Below are positions 27,026 to 34,177 of a stretch of 64,000 nucleotides of DNA, piece by piece. A program made the translations under genes and the position numbers. The notes beneath the pieces were generated by a model. The model was given only the letters and a program-made list of their open reading frames with translations. It was not told where the DNA came from and searched no databases. Within the stretch, counting starts at the first letter, position 1. Every line of letters begins with the position of its first letter. This stretch comes from CAVDHB01 sp963608705 (GTDB lineage: Bacteria; Bacteroidota; Bacteroidia; Bacteroidales; Bacteroidaceae): contig CAVDHB010000027.1 of NCBI GenBank assembly GCA_963608705.1, positions 133,176 through 197,175 of the forward strand, written 5' to 3'.

Positions 27026-28227
27026 GATTAGTTTGGAAATTACTACGACAGCACATCAGCCTGCCTCAATTCTGCGGTTTTCTGATGGCCAATTTATTCG
27101 GCATGATGATTGTCCTCCTGGGGTTTCAGTTCTACCGGGATGTGCTGCCCGTCTTCACTTCGGAAGACAGCTTCATGAAAGACAACTACATCGTGGTACA
27201 GAAGCACATCGGCACGATGGGTTCCTTTACCGGCAACACCAACTCTTTCTCGTCCGGCGACCAGGAAGACTTGAAGGCACAGCCATTCGTGAAAAAAGCG
27301 GGTATGTTCGTCACCTCGCAGTTCAAGATGAGTGCCTCCATGGGCGTGAAAGGCTCTGAAGGAGCGGCATTCAACACGGAAATGTTCTTTGAAAGCATCC
27401 CCGACGAGTTTGTCGGTGTGGACAAGAATCAGTGGCATTTCTCTCCCGGCGACAAGGAAGTACCCATCATCATGCCCCGAAGCTATCTGAATATGTACAA
27501 CTTCGGCTTCGCCCAGACACACAACCTGCCTAAAATATCGGAAGGATTGATGAACATGATTGTCATGGACATCTTCGTGCATGGCAACGGGAGACAAGAT
27601 CATTTCACAGGAAGGGTCATCGGATTCAGCAGCCGTCTGAACACCATCGTCGTGCCGGAAGCGTTTGTGACATGGGCCAACCAGACCTATGCGCCCGGAC
27701 AGCAGGGAGACCCCACCCGCATGATTATGGAGGTGAAGAATCCCACGGACGACCATATCGCCAAATACTGCCAGAAGAAAGGGCTGGAGATAGAAGATGA
27801 CAAGCTGGAAGCGGAAAAGACCACTTGGTTCTTGAAAATCATCGTGTCCATCGTGATGATTGTGGGACTGGTCATCAGCGTGCTGTCTTTCTACATTCTG
27901 ATGCTGAGCATCTATCTGTTGGTGCAGAAGAACACCACCAAACTGGAGAACCTGCTGCTCATAGGCTACACACCGCAAAAGGTGGCACTACCCTATCAAT
28001 TGCTGACCGTGGGACTGAACGCCGCAGTATTGCTACTCGTATGGCTTATCCTTTGGGGAGTGAGAACGTATTACATGAACCTGTTGCTCACACTCTTCCC
28101 CTCATTGGACAGCGGCAGTATGTGGCCGTCCATCCTCACTGGGCTGATACTTTTCCTGGTCGTTTCCGTACTCAACTGCCTGGTGGTGAAACGGAAAGTG
28201 ATGACAATCTGGCAACATAAAGAATAA
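27022..28227 (+). CDS. FtsX/MacB-like ABC permease
   Basis: The 401-residue protein has one N-terminal membrane segment (about 13-38), a periplasmic domain of about 220 residues, and three C-terminal segments (about 272-300, 322-347, 372-393). That 1+3 topology is the hallmark of FtsX/MacB/LolC permeases, which move no small substrate through the membrane but drive periplasmic work. It is coupled to the ATPase gene by ATGA. The periplasmic domain is not one I recognise. The lipoprotein gene two positions upstream is the obvious candidate partner. Confidence 0.82.
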   Translation: MRLVWKLLRQHISLPQFCGFLMANLFGMMIVLLGFQFYRDVLPVFTSEDSFMKDNYIVVQKHIGTMGSFTGNTNSFSSGDQEDLKAQPFVKKAGMFVTSQFKMSASMGVKGSEGAAFNTEMFFESIPDEFVGVDKNQWHFSPGDKEVPIIMPRSYLNMYNFGFAQTHNLPKISEGLMNMIVMDIFVHGNGRQDHFTGRVIGFSSRLNTIVVPEAFVTWANQTYAPGQQGDPTRMIMEVKNPTDDHIAKYCQKKGLEIEDDKLEAEKTTWFLKIIVSIVMIVGLVISVLSFYILMLSIYLLVQKNTTKLENLLLIGYTPQKVALPYQLLTVGLNAAVLLLVWLILWGVRTYYMNLLLTLFPSLDSGSMWPSILTGLILFLVVSVLNCLVVKRKVMTIWQHKE

Positions 28228-28230
28228 GCA

Positions 28231-28893
28231 ATGGACGTAAAGATAGAAGAAAGCTGGAAGAAAGTATTGGGAGCGGAGTTTGAGAAGAACTATTTCCTTG
28301 ACCTCACACGCTTTGTGCGCAGCGAATACCAGCATTACACGATATACCCACCGGGAAAGCTGATATTCAATGCGTTCAACCTTTGTCCTTTCGACAAGGT
28401 GAAAGTGGTCATCATCGGCCAAGACCCTTATCACGAACCGGGACAGGCACAGGGGCTGTGCTTCTCGGTGAACAAGGGAGTACCCTTTCCCCCGTCTTTG
28501 GTCAATATCTTCAAAGAGATACAAAACGACTTGGGAACACCCGTGCCGCAAGACGGCGACTTGACTCGCTGGACAAAGCAAGGAGTGTTGCTGCTGAACG
28601 CCACACTGACCGTAAGAGCGCACCAGGCAGGCAGCCACCAGCGAAGAGGTTGGGAGGAGTTTACGGACGCCGCCATACGGGCGTTGAACGAACAACGTGA
28701 ACACTTGGTGTTTATTCTATGGGGAGGCTATGCCCGCAGGAAAGGGGCTATCATCGACCGAAGCAGACACCTGGTATTGGAGTCCGCCCATCCTTCTCCC
28801 CTCTCCGCTTACCACGGTTTCTTCGGCAACAAGCATTTCAGCCGCACGAACGAATACCTCGTGGCACATGGAGAGACACCGATAGAATGGTGA
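28231..28893 (+). CDS. ung: Uracil-DNA glycosylase
   Basis: Ung excises uracil from DNA in base-excision repair. The 220-residue protein has the water-activating motif GQDPYHEPGQAQGLCFSV with D65 as catalytic base, VLLLNATLTV, and the DNA-intercalation loop HPSPLSAYHGFFG with its catalytic histidine. Length is typical of family 1. It follows the permease by 3 bp and is the last gene of the run that starts at 21146. Confidence 0.96.
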   Translation: MDVKIEESWKKVLGAEFEKNYFLDLTRFVRSEYQHYTIYPPGKLIFNAFNLCPFDKVKVVIIGQDPYHEPGQAQGLCFSVNKGVPFPPSLVNIFKEIQNDLGTPVPQDGDLTRWTKQGVLLLNATLTVRAHQAGSHQRRGWEEFTDAAIRALNEQREHLVFILWGGYARRKGAIIDRSRHLVLESAHPSPLSAYHGFFGNKHFSRTNEYLVAHGETPIEW

Positions 28894-28920
28894 GAATCAT
28901 AATGTTTAATGTGTAGTGTG

Positions 28921-29011
28921 TAATGTTTAATTGACTAATCATACAACTAAATTACACATTAAGCATTAGAGTGCTCACAACTAAACATTAAACACTAACA
29001 ATTAAACATTA
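28921..29011. repeat. A/T-rich inverted repeat between ung and the nupG-like gene
   Basis: TAATGTTTAATTG (28921-28933) is perfectly complementary to CAATTAAACATTA (28999-29011). The region from 28902 carries further imperfect copies of the same ATTAAACATTA theme, so most of the intergenic space could fold into one long A/T hairpin ending just before the next start. No convincing promoter is visible here. Confidence 0.6.
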
Positions 29012-29015
29012 TACA

Positions 29016-30293
29016 ATGGACAAGGCATTGGTATTAAAGGGAAGGCTCACATTGATGAGCTTCTTGGAATTCGCCGTATGGGGTGCATACCTCACCTCCA
29101 TGGGCAGTTTTCTCGTGAAAGCGGGAATGGAAACACAGATTGGATGGTTCTACGCCATACAGGGAATCGTCGCATTGTTCATGCCCGCCTTGTTGGGCAT
29201 CGTGGCGGACCGCTGGATACCAGCCCAGCGACTGTTAGGACTAGCCCATCTTGCCGGTGCCGTTTTCATGGGAGCTGCCGCCTTCTATGCACAGGGAGCG
29301 GAGAAAGTGGAGATGTCCGTGTTCTTTACCCTGTACTCTTTCAGCGTGGCTTTCTATATGCCGACCCTCGGACTGGCCAACTCAGTGGCTTATTCCGCAT
29401 TGACAAAAGCTGGACTGGACACGGTCAAACACTATCCCCCCATCCGGGTGTTCGGCACGGTGGGATTCATCGTGGCCATGCTCTTTGTCGATATGTCAGG
29501 CTTGCAGACCAGCTACGCACAGTTCTACGTATCCGCTGTGTTAGGACTTGTGTTTGCCGTTTATGCGCAGACGCTCCCTTCTTGTCCGGTCAGCAAGGCA
29601 GAATCCAAAAGCCTTTACCAAGCCTTGGGACTGGACGCATTCGCCTTGTTCCGCCAGAAGAAAATGGCCATATTCTTCTTGTTCTCTTTCCTTTTGGGAG
29701 TAAGTTTGCAGATCACCAACGGCTTTGCGAACCCCTTCATCATGGGATTCAAGGACATAGCGGAGTATGCGGACACCTTTGGAGCCAACCATCCCAACAT
29801 GCTGATTTCCATATCCCAGATTAGTGAGACGTGCTGTATTCTCCTCATTCCCTTCTGTCTGAAACGCTTCGGCATCAAGAAAGTGATGCAGATAGCCATG
29901 TTGGCGTGGGTCTTCCGGTTCGGCCTGTTCGCCTTGGGGAATCCTGGTAGCGGGGTATGGCTTTTTATTCTGAGCATGATTGTCTACGGCGTGGCCTTCG
30001 ACTTCTTCAACGTCAGTGGCTCCTTGTTTGTAGACCAAGCCACCGACCCCAAATACCGCAGTTCCGCCCAAGGTTTGTTCATCATCATGACCAACGGGTT
30101 CGGATCCACCATCGGCACTTTGGCCGCACAAGCCGTCCTCAACCACTATGTGTTCAACGGTTCGCAAGACGCCGCCACACAGATAGACGGATGGAGAATC
30201 TCATGGGCCATCTTCGCAAGCTACGCCCTCATAGTCTTCGTGCTGTTCAGCTTTGTGTTCAGACATCCGCACAAGCAGACCGCAAACTCGTAG
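29016..30293 (+). CDS. MFS nucleoside transporter, NupG-like
   Basis: This 425-residue inner-membrane protein has about 12 membrane segments and belongs to the nucleoside:H+ symporter group (PF03825 type). Typical traits are LKGRLTLMSFLEFAVWGAY at the N-terminus, IVADRWIPAQRLLG after the second helix, PPIRVFGTVGF, and the polar FDFFNVSGSLFVD in helix 10. It likely imports nucleosides or a related compound. Its last 20 coding bases and the following 13 bases recur exactly at 32093-32126, which marks the edge of an accessory region. Confidence 0.88.
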   Translation: MDKALVLKGRLTLMSFLEFAVWGAYLTSMGSFLVKAGMETQIGWFYAIQGIVALFMPALLGIVADRWIPAQRLLGLAHLAGAVFMGAAAFYAQGAEKVEMSVFFTLYSFSVAFYMPTLGLANSVAYSALTKAGLDTVKHYPPIRVFGTVGFIVAMLFVDMSGLQTSYAQFYVSAVLGLVFAVYAQTLPSCPVSKAESKSLYQALGLDAFALFRQKKMAIFFLFSFLLGVSLQITNGFANPFIMGFKDIAEYADTFGANHPNMLISISQISETCCILLIPFCLKRFGIKKVMQIAMLAWVFRFGLFALGNPGSGVWLFILSMIVYGVAFDFFNVSGSLFVDQATDPKYRSSAQGLFIIMTNGFGSTIGTLAAQAVLNHYVFNGSQDAATQIDGWRISWAIFASYALIVFVLFSFVFRHPHKQTANS

Positions 30294-30303
30294 GGGTGCT
30301 ACA
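30270..30303. repeat. 34-bp direct repeat, left copy (nupG 3' end)
   Basis: The 34 bp covering the last codons of the nupG-like gene, its TAG stop and ten following bases are identical to 32093-32126. The pair brackets the DUF4595 lipoprotein region. Confidence 0.95.
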
Positions 30304-30346
30304 GTCGTGGAGGACATAGTAGTCCTGACTGTTACGATAACTGACA

Positions 30347-30400
30347 CAAAAAGCTCATAAGTAGAATGGAGAAAGTTCCTGCTTACTTATGAGCTTTTTG
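30347..30400. terminator. Terminator of the nupG-like gene
   Basis: CAAAAAGCTCATAAGTA (30347-30363) and its perfect complement (30384-30400) form a 17-bp stem with a 20-nt loop; the flanking A and T runs make it work in either direction. Confidence 0.85.
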
Positions 30401-31003
30401 CGATTCTTCATTTATAAGAGCTGTGGAGAGGACCTATTAATCAGACTAAGAGCTTGCGCAACAAATCCACTGAATTATTTATACTGTCCACCGTAACAGT
30501 CAAGTAGAGTTTTACACAATCCTATAAACTATTAATTTATTTTAATATTCCGTAGGGATGAATGTCTAATAAATACTGTAAATTCGCAGCGCAAACTTGA
30601 ATGAAAGGCTTGCAATGAGTCATGACACGTTCAAGCGGGGGAATACACCACATTTTGCAATTCGGCTTTCCGTACAGGAAGCAGAAAGTGGTGGGACGGC
30701 TCTTCTCCTGTAAAAAAGAAACTTATCTCTGCGTCCCGTCTTGCAGTATTCAACTCTGGTGAGCCACTCGTGGGCAATGGCTGTCAGAAGACAAAGCTAT
30801 AGGCAAGACGGAACATGAAACCATATTTTATTTATTGGCATAAAATCAACATCAACCATTTCCGAATATCCGGGAACGGCTATGCCGCTCTGTTTTTGCC
30901 CACACGTTTTCCTGACGCAGATTCAAATCAATCCTAATATGGAGGGAGAAAGCCGAAAATCCCCTATGAAACAGAGTAGGCAAATGATTAAATTTAAGGT
31001 AAA
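30401..31003. other. 600-bp gap upstream of the DUF4595 lipoprotein
   Basis: I find no convincing gene. GACTGTTACG (30327-30336) has a perfect inverted copy at 30492-30501, enclosing the terminator. Around 30640-30720 short pairings (CCAC with GTGG, CTTTC with GAAAG) could fold into a structured leader. A minus-strand open frame of about 55 codons lies near 30620-30800 but has no recognisable start or domain. No TAnnTTTG box is placed well for the lipoprotein. Confidence 0.4.
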
Positions 31004-31867
31004 ATGAAAAAGACTCCATTATTAGTGCCGATGATGATGTGCGCACTATCTTTCTGCGCATGTTCCAATGACGATGCCGAGAACGGCAATACGCTCGTAG
31101 ACGGTGAGGTGTCTGTATCCAAAGTATTCACAAACGGAGTACCCCAGAAAGCGCCAGGCATCAGCCACATCACTGTGGACAGCGAAGGTCGCGTGACATC
31201 GATGCAGACGGATGAAGGAGGAAGAGTTGAATTCACCTACGACGCAAAGACTCGTGCCGCTTCGAAGAATGTGACCATGTCTATCTACTACGATGACTAT
31301 GAACCCGAAGTGTGGTACCTTACGCTGGGAAGCAACGGCTTCACCGTGAAAGCTCAAGATGCAGAAGGCTATAACTTTACGACCTATGCTTACAACCCCA
31401 ACGGACAACTAACCAAGTTCACCTTGAAAGATTACAACCATACAGGCAATAAAGATATTGACATTGATTGTGAGTTGCAATTTGAATACGATACGAACGG
31501 CAACATGACAAAGGCCACTTACAACGAAATAGAATCGCATCCTGAAACCACCGTTTATCAATTCGCCTACACTGACAGCACGCACACTACTTCAATACCC
31601 AACAAAGGTTGTATCTTCGCTACAAGCGGAGACCTTACCGATTTCTATGACAACGAGGCGGAGAGCGACCTTGTACGTTACGCAATGTATGCAGGACTTC
31701 TTGGCAAGGCGCAGACGAACCTTATTCTGGAATACACCTACACAAGCACTGACCCCGATGGTGATTCAGAGCCTGACTATGGTAAGAAGACCTTCGATTG
31801 GCAGCTTGACGATAATGGATTTCCATTATCTAACAACGCTTATGAATCTATGTGGAAATGGAGATAA
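31004..31867 (+). CDS. DUF4595 lipoprotein
   Basis: The 287-residue protein has a type II signal peptide (SFCACSND, lipidated Cys near residue 20) followed by a repetitive beta domain with YD/RHS-like turns: DSEGRVTSM, YNPNGQLTKF, YDTNGNMTKATY and LDDNGFPLSN. This matches DUF4595, a Bacteroidales family of cell-surface or periplasmic lipoproteins of unknown role. It is the only gene between the two 34-bp direct repeats, flanked by its own terminator, and so looks like cargo of an accessory slot. Confidence 0.78.
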   Translation: MKKTPLLVPMMMCALSFCACSNDDAENGNTLVDGEVSVSKVFTNGVPQKAPGISHITVDSEGRVTSMQTDEGGRVEFTYDAKTRAASKNVTMSIYYDDYEPEVWYLTLGSNGFTVKAQDAEGYNFTTYAYNPNGQLTKFTLKDYNHTGNKDIDIDCELQFEYDTNGNMTKATYNEIESHPETTVYQFAYTDSTHTTSIPNKGCIFATSGDLTDFYDNEAESDLVRYAMYAGLLGKAQTNLILEYTYTSTDPDGDSEPDYGKKTFDWQLDDNGFPLSNNAYESMWKWR

Positions 31868-31899
31868 AGCTTGACAGTAAACACTAATAAGACAATCCA

Positions 31900-31944
31900 A
31901 GAAGCCTGAATGAACTGAACGTACCGTTCAGTATTCAGGCTTCT
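31900..31944. terminator. Terminator of the DUF4595 gene
   Basis: AGAAGCCTGAAT (31900-31911) pairs with ATTCAGGCTTCT (31933-31944), and inside it ACTGAAC (31914-31920) pairs with GTTCAGT (31926-31932). The stem is about 19 bp with a two-base bulge; there is no clear T run after it. Confidence 0.7.
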
Positions 31945-32031
31945 GATGCGTTCCGGCGGAAGCCTAATCTTCTAAGTTGCAACAGCCAGGTCCATTACCG
32001 CCATTGCCTCAAGACCAAATTTGCAATTCCA

Positions 32032-32091
32032 CTATTCATATTCGTTTGTCGCAGGTTCCATCCTTGCAAAACGGACGAGGGCACTTTGGCC
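32032..32091 (-). pseudogene. Remnant 3' end of a uvrD-like gene
   Basis: Read on the minus strand these bases encode LVRFARMEPATNEYE and a TAG stop (32032-32034), clearly homologous to the UvrD tail at 39323 (LVRFARMKPAADKS). Over 29 bases (32051-32079 against 39339-39367) only two differ, while the residues after the match have diverged, so this is an allele rather than a fresh copy. It abuts the nupG 3'-end copy with only one intervening base. Confidence 0.8.
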
Positions 32092-32092
32092 A

Positions 32093-32126
32093 CACAAGCA
32101 GACCGCAAACTCGTAGGGGTGCTACA
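32093..32126. repeat. 34-bp direct repeat, right copy (nupG 3'-end remnant)
   Basis: Identical to 30270-30303: it encodes HKQTANS and a TAG stop (32114-32116), then ten noncoding bases. No nupG sequence precedes it; the uvrD-like remnant lies directly on its left. Confidence 0.95.
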
Positions 32127-32170
32127 ATCCTTTATCATTATGATAATCTTGCTCATCTGAAAATAAAGCG

Positions 32171-32179
32171 TTATCTTCG
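32171..32179 (+). promoter_or_regulatory. Candidate -7 element of the second DUF1703 gene
   Basis: TATCTTCGC differs from the TAnnTTTG pattern by one base and lies 28 nt before the ATG at 32208. Confidence 0.35.
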
Positions 32180-32207
32180 CAGGAGTAACAGTAGATTAGG
32201 AGCAGTC

Positions 32208-33803
32208 ATGGAACCACAGAGACAACGCTATCCCATAGGGATACAGACATTTGAGGAGATAAGGAAAGAAAATTATCTGTATATTGACAAGACAGCGTAT
32301 GTCTACCATATGACACACGGTGATGCCTCGTATATCTTTCTCAACCGTCCACGCAGGTTCGGCAAGTCATTGCTGACTTCCACCCTCCATTGCTATTTCA
32401 CAGGACGCAAAGACCTGTTCAAAGGACTGGCCATCGAGAAACTGGAGAAAGACTGGACTGAATACCCCGTGCTGCACTTCGACATGAGTCTTGGGAAGCA
32501 CATGGACAAAGAAAAACTGGATGAATACCTGTGCTACCAACTGTCAGAAAAAGAAGCTGAATATGGAATCGCCACGCCTGTAAACGGAGTGAACAACCGC
32601 TTGACAAATCTTATCAAGACAGCTTATCAAAAGACCGGACGCAAGGTGGTCATTCTCATTGACGAATATGACGCTCCGCTGCTGGACGTGGTGCATGAGG
32701 ACAAGAACCTTCCGGCACTACGGGACGTGATGCGCAACTTCTACAGTCCGCTCAAAGGATGCGACCCTTACTTGCGTTTCGTGTTCCTCACCAGCATCAC
32801 CAAGTTCTCACAACTGAGCATTTTCAGCGAACTGAACAACATCAAGAACATCAGCATGGACGAGGAATATGCCGCCATCTGCGGCATCACCGAGGAGGAG
32901 ATGCGCACCCAGATGGGGGAAGGTATCGGACTGCTGGCGGCAAAGCTGGGACTGACAAAAGAGGAAACACTGGCAAAGCTGAAAGAGAACTATGACGGCT
33001 ATCACTTCACATGGCCCTCGCCAGACCTCTACAATCCCTACAGTCTGCTCAACGCCTTCTCTTCCCGGAAAATTGACTCCTACTGGTTCGGAAGCGGCAC
33101 GCCCACCTACCTTATTGAGATGCTGCGTAAATACAAGGTGCTTCCCTCACAGATGGGCGGAAAAAAAGCCATGGCATCCGACTTCGACGCCCCTACGGAA
33201 CGGCTGACGAACATCGTGCCGTTGATGTATCAGAGCGGCTACCTTACTATCAAAGACTGCAATCCCATGTTCGGAAGATATATTCTGGACATCCCCAACA
33301 ACGAGGTACGCATCGGACTGATGAAAAGTCTCGTCCCCTATTACGTCAGCCAGGACACACTGGCCACGAGCGGCACCATCATGGACATGGCCGAGGCGTT
33401 GTATGACAACGACATGGACAAGACTTTGACCTGTCTGAAAGAGTTCCTGTCCACCATACCCTACTGCGACCACACAGACTACGAAGGCCACTACCAGCAG
33501 ATGCTCTACGTCATCTTCAGCCTGTTGGGAATCTATTGCGACGTGGAAGTACGCACGCCTCGTGGAAGGGTGGATATCGTGATGCGCACTCCCCATACCT
33601 TATATATAATAGAACTGAAACTTGACAAGGACGCTGAGGTGGCTATGGGGCAGATAGACCTGAAACAATACCCCGAACGGTTCCGCCTGTATGGATTGCC
33701 CATCGTGAAGGTGGGTGTCAACTTCGACAGTGCCACACACACTTTGGGAAGCTGGAAAATCAATGAAGACGGTGAATCTGCCGGCACAGAGAAACCCGAA
33801 TGA
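32208..33803 (+). CDS. AAA-ATPase-like protein with PD-(D/E)XK nuclease domain (DUF1703), second copy
   Basis: Starting at MEPQRQRYPIG the protein has 531 residues; the frame extends upstream to 31977 but only through the uvrD/nupG remnants, so that part is not coding. It is a paralog of the protein at 16643-18199 with the same layout: P-loop FLNRPRRFGKSLL, Walker B ILIDEYDAPL, FTKFSQLSIFSELNN-type sensor region, and nuclease core RVDIVMRT followed by YIIELKLD. The two copies are clearly diverged, so this is not a recent duplication. It is cargo of the accessory region beside the SusC/D pair. Function unknown; a role in genome defence or element maintenance is speculative. Confidence 0.85.
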   Translation: MEPQRQRYPIGIQTFEEIRKENYLYIDKTAYVYHMTHGDASYIFLNRPRRFGKSLLTSTLHCYFTGRKDLFKGLAIEKLEKDWTEYPVLHFDMSLGKHMDKEKLDEYLCYQLSEKEAEYGIATPVNGVNNRLTNLIKTAYQKTGRKVVILIDEYDAPLLDVVHEDKNLPALRDVMRNFYSPLKGCDPYLRFVFLTSITKFSQLSIFSELNNIKNISMDEEYAAICGITEEEMRTQMGEGIGLLAAKLGLTKEETLAKLKENYDGYHFTWPSPDLYNPYSLLNAFSSRKIDSYWFGSGTPTYLIEMLRKYKVLPSQMGGKKAMASDFDAPTERLTNIVPLMYQSGYLTIKDCNPMFGRYILDIPNNEVRIGLMKSLVPYYVSQDTLATSGTIMDMAEALYDNDMDKTLTCLKEFLSTIPYCDHTDYEGHYQQMLYVIFSLLGIYCDVEVRTPRGRVDIVMRTPHTLYIIELKLDKDAEVAMGQIDLKQYPERFRLYGLPIVKVGVNFDSATHTLGSWKINEDGESAGTEKPE

Positions 33804-33806
33804 AAA

Positions 33807-34107
33807 ATGTTCTATTTTTCGCATTTTGGTGAATGGGATGTCGAGCTCACACACCTGATTCTCAAGTCCGACTGAAAGGAATACGGGGTAAGAAAAAACC
33901 AAAAATTCACCCTTATGGAAGTCATTTCTTACTTCTACCGTAATGGCCGCTCATTACGGTAGAAGTGAGCGTTCATTACGGTACAAGTGAGCGGCCATTT
34001 CCATACAAGTGAAAAACGACCATTTTTAAGGAGTTTTCCGTCATTTGGAGTGACAGCCCTCGAGGTGTAAGGCCACCACATTCCGATGTTCTATTTTTCG
34101 TATTTTG
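33807..34107. repeat. Intergenic element with 22-bp-period repeats and terminal direct repeats
   Basis: A 22-bp sequence starting ATGTTCTATTTTTCG occurs at 33807-33828 and again at 34086-34107 with one difference. Between them ACTTCTACCGTAATG (33931-33945) faces its perfect complement (33952-33966) across a 6-nt loop. From 33952 a CATTACGGTAnAAGTGAGCG unit repeats at 33952, 33974 and, degenerated, at 33996, an exact 22-bp period. No protein is encoded in any frame. Confidence 0.8.
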
Positions 34108-34122
34108 CTTCACAGAATAAAA

Positions 34123-34147
34123 GAAGCCGACTTCCACAGCCGGCTTC
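34123..34147 (-). terminator. Terminator of the susC/susD operon
   Basis: On the minus strand GAAGCCGGC and a near-complementary GTCGGCTTC flank a 7-nt loop and are followed by TTTTATT. It lies 31 bp past the SusD stop. Confidence 0.75.
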
Positions 34148-34177
34148 CTCACTTACATTACTTTAAATCCAACAATC

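Noticed and set aside
30600..30800. Cobalamin-type riboswitch upstream of the DUF4595 gene
   Set aside because: A GCCACT string is present but the other conserved core elements are absent, and the downstream gene is not a transport or B12 gene.
31977..32207. N-terminal extension of the second DUF1703 protein
   Set aside because: The 77 extra codons read through the uvrD and nupG remnants in the wrong sense or frame; homology with the paralog starts at 32208.
33952..34020. Possible CRISPR array
   Set aside because: The 22-bp units are contiguous with no unique spacers and there are no cas genes; it is a tandem repeat.
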